This document shows positions 49,534 through 58,383 of a stretch of DNA of 64,000 bases, in pieces (the stretch's first letter is position 1; the number at the start of each line of letters is the position of its first letter). Source of the stretch: VYFG01 sp965204165 (lineage in GTDB: Bacteria; Pseudomonadota; Gammaproteobacteria; Arenicellales; Poriferihabitantaceae); NCBI GenBank assembly GCA_965204165.1, contig OZ241969.1:434001-498000 (forward strand), written 5' to 3'. Under the pieces are notes generated by a model. That model was given only the letters and a program-made list of their open reading frames with translations. It searched no databases and was not told where the DNA came from. The translations under genes and the position numbers were made by a program.

Positions 49534-49742
49534 GGCTTGTTGCGATTGGCTGATTACTTCTTGGAGGGCAGATTCTATCGCATGAACGAGGTATTACGCA
49601 GCGGAACCCCTATTCCCGATGCGGGCCGGAACGATTCGGCTGTCCGGGTCCCGCGAAGCAGGCAGACGATCCATGGAAATATCCCGAAGCCGGGATAATC
49701 TCCGTTACCTTCCGCATTACAGGCAGATACACCCCTCGAGGC

Positions 49743-50018
49743 GTAATAAACCTGGTCGTGGTCGTCAATATCGATCAGACCAATCTCTTCGCCCGGAGTT
49801 CCGGTTCGAGCACACTCCAATGGTTCAAATTGATGGAGTCTGAAGATAGCGCCTCCAGGCGGCCTTCCAGGCTGCGCAGCCCCAGTGCAGGATGGCGGAG
49901 GGGCGAGTTCCGGCAACTTGAGTGTTTTCCTGTACTGGTTGTGTATCTCTGGTTGCTTCCAAAGATATTCCCTGGCGCGCTGGATATAGCTATCCGGGTA
50001 TGCCAGTGTACATGGCAT
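49743..50018 (-). pseudogene. RelE/ParE-superfamily toxin gene, broken by two compensating frameshifts
   Basis: The ATG at 50018 overlaps the antitoxin stop (TGATG). Frame 1 gives YPDSYIQRAREYLWKQPEI and KTLKLPELA. After a CCCC run at about 49900 homology continues in the next frame as LRHPALGLRSLEGRLEALSS and SINLNHWSVLEPELRAKRL. Near 49781-49793 it returns to the first frame with IGLIDIDDHDQVYY. Joined together the pieces match the RelE/StbE plasmid-stabilisation toxin layout. No stop follows VYY, so the frame runs on to 49575 as unrelated sequence. As it stands an active toxin is unlikely. Confidence 0.75.
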
Positions 50019-50269
50019 CAATCCAGTACGCGCTTCATATGATCCGCTACGCTTTCGGTGTTGCAGTTGCCGCTCTTTAGATCGCTGTGGGCTTCCCGGA
50101 GGGCGATGTCCAGTTCGTATCCGCGCAGTTTGTTGTAGGCATTGAAGTCGAGGACAACATACCTGCGCTCTCCCCGTACGGTTATCACGGCTTCCCCGCG
50201 CTGCTGAAGAGCAGACTCGACAACGGATATTCCCTTGGTCCTGAGATCGTTCGCGGTGATGCTGGTCAT
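50018..50269 (-). CDS. Phd/YefM-family antitoxin
   Basis: The 83-residue protein MTSITANDLRTKGISVVESA to MKRVLD matches the Phd/YefM antitoxin group that partners small RelE/StbE toxins. An N-terminal DNA-binding part (ANDLRTKG, VITVRGERRYVVLDFNAYNKL) is followed by a C-terminal helix that would wrap the toxin. It should neutralise the toxin and repress the operon. It appears complete although its toxin is frameshifted. The module sits next to tRNA-Asp, inside the otherwise conserved hupB-tRNA-ppiD block. Confidence 0.87.
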   Translation of the reverse strand: MTSITANDLRTKGISVVESALQQRGEAVITVRGERRYVVLDFNAYNKLRGYELDIALREAHSDLKSGNCNTESVADHMKRVLD

Positions 50270-50384
50270 GGGATGACCCCCGGTTAAATTGTCAGTGGCC
50301 GGCCCCGAATCCCCTCCCTGCACCGGCCCGCTGCCCGCTTCTTCGAATTGCCGGAAAATGCCTCCGATACCGGGGGCATTCAAA

Positions 50385-50418
50385 CGAAAACGCGGGACCA
50401 GTATAGACTGATCCCGCG
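50385..50418 (-). terminator. Terminator after tRNA-Asp
   Basis: CGCGGGA (50391-50397) and TCCCGCG (50412-50418) form a 7-bp stem with a 14-nt loop. On the minus strand it is followed by TTTTCGTTTG. It would end the lon/hupB/tRNA transcript before the antitoxin gene. Confidence 0.75.
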
Positions 50419-50428
50419 CTACGGAAAT

Positions 50429-50505
50429 TGGCGGAGCGGACGGGGCTCGAACCCGCGACCCCCGGCGTGACAGGCCGGTATTCTAACCAACTGAACTACC
50501 GCTCC
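50429..50505 (-). tRNA. tRNA-Asp(GTC)
   Basis: A 77-nt cloverleaf GGAGCGGTAGTTCAG with anticodon loop CTGTCAC and encoded CCA. It is paired with tRNA-Val 6 bp away. Confidence 0.98.
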
Positions 50506-50511
50506 AGTGGT

Positions 50512-50587
50512 TGGTGGGCGCTGCAGGGATCGAACCTGCGACCCTCGCCTTGTAAGGGCGATGCTCTCCCAGCTGAGCTAAGCGCCC
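50512..50587 (-). tRNA. tRNA-Val(TAC)
   Basis: A 76-nt cloverleaf GGGCGCTTAGCTCAG with anticodon loop CTTACAA and encoded CCA. It begins 13 bp after the hupB stop, so the two tRNAs are probably cut from the hupB transcript. Confidence 0.98.
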
Positions 50588-50600
50588 CCGGAAAGGCGCG

Positions 50601-50873
50601 CTAGTTTACGGCATCCTTCAGGCCTTTTCCAGCCTTGAATTTCGGCACCCGGGTGGCGGCAATGCTGATGGTTTCACCCGTTCGGGGATTGCGTCCGGAG
50701 CGTGCGGCACGATCGCTCACGGAGAATGTGCCGAACCCCACCAGTGACACGGTGTCTCCACCTGCAAGGGCTTTGCTGATGGCTTCAAAGGTGGCGTCCA
50801 CGGCAGAGGCTGCGTCGGTTTTCGTCAGGCTGGCGCTGTCTGCGACAGCATCAATCAATTCGGCTTTGTTCAT
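50601..50873 (-). CDS. hupB: DNA-binding protein HU-beta
   Basis: The 90-residue protein MNKAELIDAVADSASLTKTD has the HU DNA-binding arm signature GRNPRTGE and a C-terminal FKAGKGLKDAVN. It bends and compacts DNA as a dimer. AGGA precedes the ATG at good spacing. The lon-hupB order is the usual one, and 400 bp between them allows a separate promoter. Confidence 0.98.
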   Translation of the reverse strand: MNKAELIDAVADSASLTKTDAASAVDATFEAISKALAGGDTVSLVGFGTFSVSDRAARSGRNPRTGETISIAATRVPKFKAGKGLKDAVN

Positions 50874-51276
50874 GAGTTTGAATTTCCTCGATTTACGGTT
50901 GTTGATGAATCGACGTGATGTTAGATGGTTACGATTTGGAATATAAAAGATGCCCAGTGTGCGTTGGTCCGCCGTCAGGGTCGGCGGTTCGTTTTTCTAT
51001 TCGAATCTGGGGCCCGAACAGCCCCGCCTGCACGGTCATCCGCCGTGGGAATCAGAAAGATTTGCCGGACATTCAGTGATCATAATCAATCATCCAGAGG
51101 CAATGCAACCGGACTTTGTCCTGTCTGCGTCCCGGGCGCCATGGCGCCTGCGGTACCGCCCCGGGCATGCGGATTGCCAGGGCGGCTCCAATCAGCATGC
51201 ATAACCAAAGCTATCTTTCTGATCACAATGGCACAATTTTCCGAGAGCACACCCGGCTCACGGAAACCGGAGGGGC
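50874..51276 (-). promoter_or_regulatory. hupB upstream region
   Basis: These 403 bp separate lon from hupB and hold no gene I can support. HU genes usually have several promoters. The AT-rich 110 bp nearest hupB, with sequences such as TTTTATATTCC near 50935-50950, are the most likely location. Confidence 0.45.
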
Positions 51277-53727
51277 CTAATGGGCCGTCAGGCCCGTGGT
51301 GGCGTCCTCCTTGCCCTTGGTGGCGGATTCCCCGGGTGCGGGGCGGTCGGGCTCGGCGGCAGGGGCCGGAACCCTCTCCAGGGTAAGTTCGATCACCTCA
51401 TCAATCCATTTTACCGGCCGGATTTCAATCTCCTGGGTGATGTTTTCCGGGATCTCTTCCAGATCGCGGTTGTTCTCGTAGGGAATCAGCACCCGCTGGA
51501 CGCCGGCACGATGCGCGGCCAGCAGTTTTTCCTTCAGCCCCCCGATGGGCAGCACCTCTCCGCGCAGGGTGATCTCCCCGGTCATGCCCACATCGGACTT
51601 GACCGGTATCCCGGTCAGTGCCGACACGATGGCAGTGCACATGCCAATGCCCGCGCTTGGTCCGTCCTTGGGTGTGGCGCCTTCCGGGACATGGATATGG
51701 ACGTCCTGCTTCTGGTGGAAATCCGGATCGATGCCCCACTGCCTGGACCGGCTGCGCACCACGCTGATCGCCGCGCTGATGGATTCCTGCATGACATCGC
51801 CGAGCTTCCCGGTGAACACATGCTTGCCCTTGCCGGGCATCACCACGGTTTCAATGGTCAGCAGTTCCCCGCCCACTTCCGTCCAGGCAAGACCGGTCAC
51901 CTGGCCGATCTTGTTTTCCTTCTCGATGCCGCTCTTGCGGAACCGCCTGACACCGAGGTACTGGTCCAGGTTTTCGGAGGTGGCCGTGACATGCTTGAGA
52001 CCCTTGTCGAGCAGCAGTTCCTTGACCACCTTGCGGCAGATCTTCGAAATCTCCCGTTCCAGGTTCCGCACCCCCGCCTCACGGGTGTAGTAGGCGATGA
52101 TGTCATGGATCACGGATTCCTCGATGGTGATCTCCTTTTCCTTCAGTCCGTTGTTCCGGTACTGCTTGGGCAGCAGGTAGCGATGGGCGATCTCCACCTT
52201 CTCCTGCTCGGTGTAGCCCGAAATGCGGATGACCTCCATGCGGTCAAGCAGCGGGCTCGGAATATTGAGGGTGTTGGCGGTGGCGATGAACATGACGTCC
52301 GACAGGTCGTATTCCACCTCGAGATAATGATCGCCAAAAGTGTTGTTCTGCTCCGGGTCCAGCACCTCCAGCAGCGCCGAAGAGGGGTCGCCCCGGAAAT
52401 CCATGGACATCTTGTCCACTTCGTCGAGCATGAACAGGGGATTGCCTGTCTTCACCTTCGCCAGGTTCTGGATGATCTTGCCGGGCATGGACCCGATATA
52501 GGTCCGCCGGTGGCCGCGAATTTCCGCCTCATCCCGCACGCCGCCAAGGGACATGCGGATGAACTTCCGGTTGGTGGCCCGGGCGATGGACTGCCCGAGC
52601 GAGGTCTTGCCAACCCCGGGAGGCCCCACCAGGCAGAGGATCGCGGCCTTGGATTTCTTCACGCGCTGCTGCACGGCCAGATACTCCAGGATGCGCTCCT
52701 TGACCTTCTCCAGGCCGTAATGGTCGTCGTCCAGGATCTTCTCCGCCTTCGCCAGGTTGCGGGATATCCGGCTCTGCTTCTTCCACGGCAAGGAAATCAG
52801 CCAGTCGATATAGTTGCGCACCACGGTGGCTTCCGCCGACATCGGGGACATCATCTTCAGCTTCTTGAGTTCCCCTTCGGCCTTCTCCTGGGCCTCCTCT
52901 GACATGCCGGCCTCCTTGATCTTCCGGGCCAGGTCATCGGTCTCGTTGGGCACCTCGTCCATGTCGCCCAGTTCCTTCTGGATCGCCTTCATCTGCTCGT
53001 TCAGATAGTACTCGCGCTGGCTCTTTTCCATCTGTTTCTTGACCCGGCTGCGGATCCGCTTTTCCACTTCCAGCAGATCGATTTCCGAATCCATCACCCC
53101 GAGGATGTGCTCCAGCCGCTCGGTCACGGTGAGCAGTTCCAGTATCTTCTGCTTTTCCTCGTTCTTCAGATTCAGGTGGGCCGCGATGGTATCGCCGATG
53201 CGCCCGGCATCGTCGATGCCGGTCAGGGAGGTCAGGATTTCCGGCGGAATCTTGGCGTTCAGCTTGACGTATTTCTCGAACTCCGAAACCACCGTGCTGG
53301 CCAGCACGCCCATCTCGCGGCTCTGTTCTTCGGTATCGTCGATGGGCAGCGCGGCGCAGACTATGGCCTCGTCCTCGTTCTCCGGGTCAATGCCGAAGCT
53401 GTGGATCCTGGCGCGCTGCGTCCCCTCCACCAGAACCTTGACCGTTCCATCCGGCATCTTCAGCATCTGGAGGATGGTTGCGATGGTTCCCATCTGGTAG
53501 ATGTCCTCCGGGTCCGGATTGTCCTGGGCGGCATCCCGCTGGGCGGACAGGAGGATGCTCTTCTCGGACTCCATGGCGATTTCCAGGGCACGGATGGAGC
53601 GGGCCCGTCCCACGAACAGCGGGATCACCATGTGGGGAAACACCACCACATCCCGCAGGGGCAGGAGCGGCAGCTGCAGCAGATCGGAACTTCGGGGATT
53701 GTCGGTACTATCCATAACGGGTCTCAT
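51277..53727 (-). CDS. lon: ATP-dependent protease Lon
   Basis: The 816-residue protease has the N-terminal substrate domain (LPLLPLRDVVVFPHMVIPLF) and a coiled-coil segment. The AAA+ module has Walker A GPPGVGKTS and Walker B LFMLDEVDK. The C-terminal protease has the catalytic Ser in PKDGPSAGIGM and Lys near GGLKEKLLAA. It degrades damaged and regulatory proteins in the cytoplasm. Starts MRPVMDST or MDST are both possible, and family alignment cannot decide. It follows clpX at 174 bp, where a weak heat-shock-like promoter may lie. Confidence 0.97.
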   Translation of the reverse strand: MRPVMDSTDNPRSSDLLQLPLLPLRDVVVFPHMVIPLFVGRARSIRALEIAMESEKSILLSAQRDAAQDNPDPEDIYQMGTIATILQMLKMPDGTVKVLVEGTQRARIHSFGIDPENEDEAIVCAALPIDDTEEQSREMGVLASTVVSEFEKYVKLNAKIPPEILTSLTGIDDAGRIGDTIAAHLNLKNEEKQKILELLTVTERLEHILGVMDSEIDLLEVEKRIRSRVKKQMEKSQREYYLNEQMKAIQKELGDMDEVPNETDDLARKIKEAGMSEEAQEKAEGELKKLKMMSPMSAEATVVRNYIDWLISLPWKKQSRISRNLAKAEKILDDDHYGLEKVKERILEYLAVQQRVKKSKAAILCLVGPPGVGKTSLGQSIARATNRKFIRMSLGGVRDEAEIRGHRRTYIGSMPGKIIQNLAKVKTGNPLFMLDEVDKMSMDFRGDPSSALLEVLDPEQNNTFGDHYLEVEYDLSDVMFIATANTLNIPSPLLDRMEVIRISGYTEQEKVEIAHRYLLPKQYRNNGLKEKEITIEESVIHDIIAYYTREAGVRNLEREISKICRKVVKELLLDKGLKHVTATSENLDQYLGVRRFRKSGIEKENKIGQVTGLAWTEVGGELLTIETVVMPGKGKHVFTGKLGDVMQESISAAISVVRSRSRQWGIDPDFHQKQDVHIHVPEGATPKDGPSAGIGMCTAIVSALTGIPVKSDVGMTGEITLRGEVLPIGGLKEKLLAAHRAGVQRVLIPYENNRDLEEIPENITQEIEIRPVKWIDEVIELTLERVPAPAAEPDRPAPGESATKGKEDATTGLTAH

Positions 53728-53799
53728 CTCATGCCGGTTACCCCGCGACACCGGATCGGCATCGGCGGATGGCGGCGGGCAGATACAGTCTGTTGTTAA

Positions 53800-53833
53800 T
53801 AATGAAGGCGGGAAAGGCGCTTTGCAAGCGCCA
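53800..53833 (-). promoter_or_regulatory. Hairpin and weak sigma-32-like promoter between clpX and lon
   Basis: On the minus strand CTTGCAA (53828-53822) and CTTCATTA (53807-53800) are spaced 14 bp, loosely like a heat-shock promoter. The same sequence forms a hairpin GGCGCTT/AAGCGCC at 53817-53833, which could terminate the clpX transcript. The two readings compete; the hairpin is the clearer of the two. Confidence 0.4.
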
Positions 53834-53901
53834 TGTGCATCACATCCCCGGCCGCTTACCGGCCGGCAGGACGGATGCCGCGGTGGACTGCGGCGCGGGA
53901 A

Positions 53902-55179
<1,278 letters not shown>

Positions 55180-55310
55180 ACCTACCGGGCGTCGGGCCCA
55201 TTTACCTCATTGACCGGAAGTATAGAGGAAAATTTCGGCAAAGTAGTACGAAAATGCACATGAATGCCGAGAATCCCGCCGGCGTGCAGAAGGGGTTTTC
55301 TGCCCCCCTG

Positions 55311-55934
55311 TCAGTCCCGCTTGGCCAGAACCGAATCGATGATGCCGTATTCCTGCGCCGCCTCGGCACTCATGAAATTGTCCCGGTCCGTGTCCTCCCG
55401 AATCACGTCAATGGGCTTGCCCGTGTGGTCGGAAAGAATCCTGTTGAGCCGGTCCCGGGTGCTGAGAATCTCGCGGGTATGGATCTCGATGTCCGTGGCC
55501 TGGCCCTGGGAACCCCCCAGGGGCTGATGGATCATCACCCGCGAATGCGGAAGCGCGTGGCGCTTTCCGGGCTGGCCGCCTGCCAGGATGATGGCGCCCA
55601 TGCTGGCCGCCTGGCCCACGCAAACGGTGCTCACGTCGGGCCGGATGAACTGCATGGTGTCGTAGATCGCCAGTCCCGAGGTGACCATCCCGCCGGGCGT
55701 GTTGATGTACAGGGAGATGTCCTTCTCCGGGTTCTCCGACTCGAGGAACAGCAGCTGGGCGACGATCAGGTTGGCCATGTGGTCCTCCACCTGTCCCACC
55801 ATGAATATCACCCGCTCCTTGAGCAGCCGGGAATAGATGTCGTAGGCGCGCTCTCCGCGCCCGGTGGTTTCCACGACCATGGGAACCAGGCCCAGGGCTT
55901 GCGTGTCGAGATCTGTCATTGTCGGTTCGCTCAT
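55311..55934 (-). CDS. clpP: ClpP protease subunit
   Basis: The 207-residue serine protease has catalytic Ser111 (GQAASMGA), His136 (MIHQPLGG) and Asp185. An N-terminal propeptide precedes the mature start near LVPMVVE. It forms a tetradecamer with ClpX. It lies 26 bp after tig and before clpX, the standard order. Confidence 0.98.
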   Translation of the reverse strand: MSEPTMTDLDTQALGLVPMVVETTGRGERAYDIYSRLLKERVIFMVGQVEDHMANLIVAQLLFLESENPEKDISLYINTPGGMVTSGLAIYDTMQFIRPDVSTVCVGQAASMGAIILAGGQPGKRHALPHSRVMIHQPLGGSQGQATDIEIHTREILSTRDRLNRILSDHTGKPIDVIREDTDRDNFMSAEAAQEYGIIDSVLAKRD

Positions 55935-55960
55935 GTTTGGACGCCCTTGCGTGCCCGGGA

Positions 55961-57262
55961 TCAGGCGGATTTCGGATTCATGAACTCGCGGAATCCGATA
56001 TTCACCTCCTTGACGTCGGCCGATTCCAACATGGTGCTGATGACCTGTTCTTCAAGCACCATGGCCTCGATCTGCTGCAGTTTCTCGGGATCGGAATAGT
56101 AGAAGTTCACGAAGGCATTGGCATCGTCGTAACTCTGGGCCATCTCCTCGATCCTGCTGCGCACCGTGTCGCCCCCCGCCTTGATATCATGCCGGGTGAT
56201 GACCTCGCGGGCAATCAGTCCGAGCGCCACCCGCCTGCGGGCCTGCTCGGTATACCGGTCCCGATCGATGCTGTCCGCGGGTATGCCCTGGGATTCCAGC
56301 TGTTGGGTGATCGCCTCCACCGCCCGGCCCACTTCCTCCTCGACCAGGGCTCTCGGGACCTCGATGTCGTTGGCCTCATACAGCGCATCCATGACCCGGT
56401 CACGTATCGTGGCGCGCATGCGGTCCGCCAGTTCGCGCTCGAGACTGGACCGGACCTCCTCGCGCATCTTTTCCACGCCGCCCTCGCGGATACCCAGGTC
56501 CTCGGCGAACGCATCGTTGAGTTCAGGCAGTTCGGGCCGCTCCACCCTCTTGACGGTGACTTCGAATTTCACGTCCTTGCCCGCCACGTCCCCGTTGTGA
56601 TAGTCCTCCGGGAAGGTGAATTCCACGGTACGGGTATCCCCGGCGCCGGCGCCGGCAATGCCCTCGTCGAAATGCGCCAGCATCTGGCCCTCGCCAAGCA
56701 CGAAGGGAAAATCCGTGGCCGAGCCGCCGGCGAATGGCTCTCCCTCGATGCTGCCGTCGAAATCGATGACCACGCGGTCACCCGTTTCCGCGGCGCCGTC
56801 CTTCTCGCTGAACGTGGCGTTGCGCTTTCTGAGATCGTCGAGGGTCCGCTCCACGTCCTCCTCGGTCACCTCGCACACCGGCTTCTCGATGGCCTTTCCA
56901 CTGAGGCTGACCGTGGGGATCTCGGGGAAGACATCCACGGTGGCGGTGTATTCCAGGTCCTTGCCCGACTCGTAGGGCTCCGGATCGATGGACACCAGTC
57001 CGGCGGCGTCGATCTGCTCCTTCGACAGCGCCTCCTGGTAACTGGCGTAGATCTTGTCGGAGATCACCTCGTTGATGACCCTGCCGGAATACTGTTTCTG
57101 GATCACGCTCATCGGGGCCTTTCCGGGGCGAAACCCCGGAATCTTGGCCTGACGCGACACGTCCCGCAGGCGCTTGTCGACCTCGGCGCCCACTTCCTCG
57201 GAGGGAACGGACACTTTCAGTTTGCGTTCGATCACGCCGGTCTGTTCAACCGTCACTTGCAT
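55961..57262 (-). CDS. tig: Trigger factor
   Basis: The 433-residue ribosome-bound chaperone has the ribosome-docking loop GFRPGKAP near residue 45. The FKBP-type PPIase domain spans about residues 160-240 (GDRVVIDFDGSIEGEPFAGG) and a helical C-terminal body follows. The start MQVTVEQTG is the family N-terminus; upstream frame has no similarity. It heads tig-clpP-clpX and follows the tRNA cluster. Confidence 0.97.
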   Translation of the reverse strand: MQVTVEQTGVIERKLKVSVPSEEVGAEVDKRLRDVSRQAKIPGFRPGKAPMSVIQKQYSGRVINEVISDKIYASYQEALSKEQIDAAGLVSIDPEPYESGKDLEYTATVDVFPEIPTVSLSGKAIEKPVCEVTEEDVERTLDDLRKRNATFSEKDGAAETGDRVVIDFDGSIEGEPFAGGSATDFPFVLGEGQMLAHFDEGIAGAGAGDTRTVEFTFPEDYHNGDVAGKDVKFEVTVKRVERPELPELNDAFAEDLGIREGGVEKMREEVRSSLERELADRMRATIRDRVMDALYEANDIEVPRALVEEEVGRAVEAITQQLESQGIPADSIDRDRYTEQARRRVALGLIAREVITRHDIKAGGDTVRSRIEEMAQSYDDANAFVNFYYSDPEKLQQIEAMVLEEQVISTMLESADVKEVNIGFREFMNPKSA

Positions 57263-57385
57263 GAATATCGCTTCCTCGTGAAATTGTATTGCCCGGAACA
57301 CCGGGAGCGGAATGGCCCGGGGGAACCGCCAAAGAGCAGGAGAAACCGGTCATCCTCCGCCCGGACCGGAAGCCGGCCGGCAGGC

Positions 57386-57471
<86 letters not shown>

Positions 57472-57523
57472 ACGGACATTCCGTCATCCCGCCGGGCGCT
57501 TCCGGCCAGGGCGGGCGTTGTGA

Positions 57524-57600
57524 TGGGGTGAGCGATGGGGCTCGAACCCACGACCACCGGGATCACAACCCGGGGCTCTACCAACTGAGCTACGCTCACC
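57524..57600 (-). tRNA. tRNA-His(GTG)
   Basis: A 77-nt tRNA including the extra 5' G (G-1 opposite C73), anticodon loop TTGTGAT, encoded CCA. Confidence 0.97.
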
Positions 57601-57654
57601 ATACACAACTGACACAATTGTACCTGTTCAACAGCCCCCGGAACCCCGGAAAAC

Positions 57655-58059
57655 TGGTACGCCCGACAGGATTCGAACCTGTAACCTACGGCTTAGCTTA
57701 CCAACTACGGCTTTCGCCGCCCACTGTATCCGGCCCGGTGGACACGTCGTTCCCCCAAGGCCCAGGCGCAGTGGTTTGTGGTCTGGACTATATCTTCACC
57801 ATCGCAGGTGGGGCACGTATAGTCTCTACGGATCCCGGATCATGAAGCACGCCCCGGTTTCCTCGGTGTTGCCAACACCCCGAACAGCAAAGCCCGGGAT
57901 GCGAAGGGTCCACCGATACAGTGCCCTGCACTCCGACAGTTCAGTTCCCGCCGGAGGCTCCTGTTTGCGGTGCCGGGATAGTACGGAGCAATCTCTTTTC
58001 CGGATTCCCGGAGGCCGCCACTCAAAGGCCGTTGCTCTATCCTATTGAGCTACGGGCGC
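57655..58059 (-). tRNA. tRNA-Arg(TCT), interrupted by a group I intron
   Basis: Exon 1 is 58025-58059 (GCGCCCGTAGCTCAATAGG and on to the loop bases CTT). Exon 2 is 57655-57696 (CTAAGCCGTAGGTTACAGG to encoded CCA). Joined they form a 77-nt cloverleaf with 7-bp acceptor stem, anticodon stem ACGGC/GCCGT and loop CTTCTAA, i.e. anticodon TCT. The spliced body resembles E. coli argU closely. The 328-nt insertion lies between anticodon bases 34 and 35. Without splicing no functional tRNA can form. Confidence 0.9.
57697..58024 (-). ncRNA. Group I self-splicing intron in tRNA-Arg(TCT)
   Basis: The insertion follows a U (5' splice site) and ends in G, as group I introns do. The S element AAGATATAGTCC is at 57785-57796 and an R element with AGACTATACG at 57814-57829. 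GACTATA of R pairs with TATAGTC of S to form P7. Short helices and GNRA-like loops fill the rest. No long reading frame exists within 328 nt, so no homing endonuclease is encoded. A guide-sequence pairing of exon GGCC with GGCC near the intron 5' end (in TGGCGGCC) is possible but contains a bulge or mismatch. Size and location recall the IC3 introns of Azoarcus and Agrobacterium tRNAs. Confidence 0.88.
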
Positions 58060-58078
58060 AAAGGATAAAACGTAAAAC

Positions 58079-58155
58079 TGGTCGGGGTAGAGAGATTCGA
58101 ACTCCCGACATCCTGCTCCCAAAGCAGGCGCGCTACCAGGCTGCGCTATACCCCG
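58079..58155 (-). tRNA. tRNA-Pro(TGG)
   Basis: A 77-nt tRNA CGGGGTATAGCGCAG with anticodon loop TTTGGGA and encoded CCA. It is first in the Pro-Arg-His-Leu cluster. Confidence 0.97.
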
Positions 58156-58197
58156 TATCGCCACGATTCCCCGACACGAATGCCGGGATTCAAGGTA

Positions 58198-58226
58198 AAA
58201 CTACGCCCCCCGGGGCCTCAGGTCAA
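58198..58226 (-). promoter_or_regulatory. Likely promoter of the Pro-Arg-His-Leu tRNA cluster
   Basis: On the minus strand TTGACC (58226-58221) and TAGTTT (58203-58198) are spaced 17 bp, about 40 bp before tRNA-Pro. The -10 is weak, but the -35 is good and the location is right. The spacer is very GC-rich. Confidence 0.5.
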
Positions 58227-58319
58227 GGGCGGCGAACTATACGGATTATGCCCCCTGCCGTCAATGCCGGCGCCGGCCGGCCGGGCCCCCGAAAATGCCC
58301 GCAAAGGCCTCCCCAAGTG

Positions 58320-58348
58320 CTTGAAATGGAAAAGGCGGACCCCCATTA
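58320..58348 (+). promoter_or_regulatory. Sigma-32 heat-shock promoter of htpG
   Basis: CTTGAAA (58320-58326) and CCCCATTA (58341-58348) are separated by 14 bp and match the sigma-32 consensus CTTGAAA-N11-16-CCCCATNT almost perfectly. Transcription would start near 58355, about 30 bp before the htpG ATG. Confidence 0.82.
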
Positions 58349-58383
58349 CCGCCAGATTGACAATGCCAATCCAGAACCAGCCC

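Noticed and set aside
50951..51204. Plus-strand 84-codon frame in the lon-hupB gap
   Set aside because: No ribosome site or homology; composition is like the surrounding non-coding DNA.
57655..58059. Reading the split tRNA as tRNA-Lys(TTT) or tRNA-Ser(GCT) by shifting the splice sites
   Set aside because: Those joins would end the intron in C or A rather than G, and the body sequence matches tRNA-Arg(UCU) closely.
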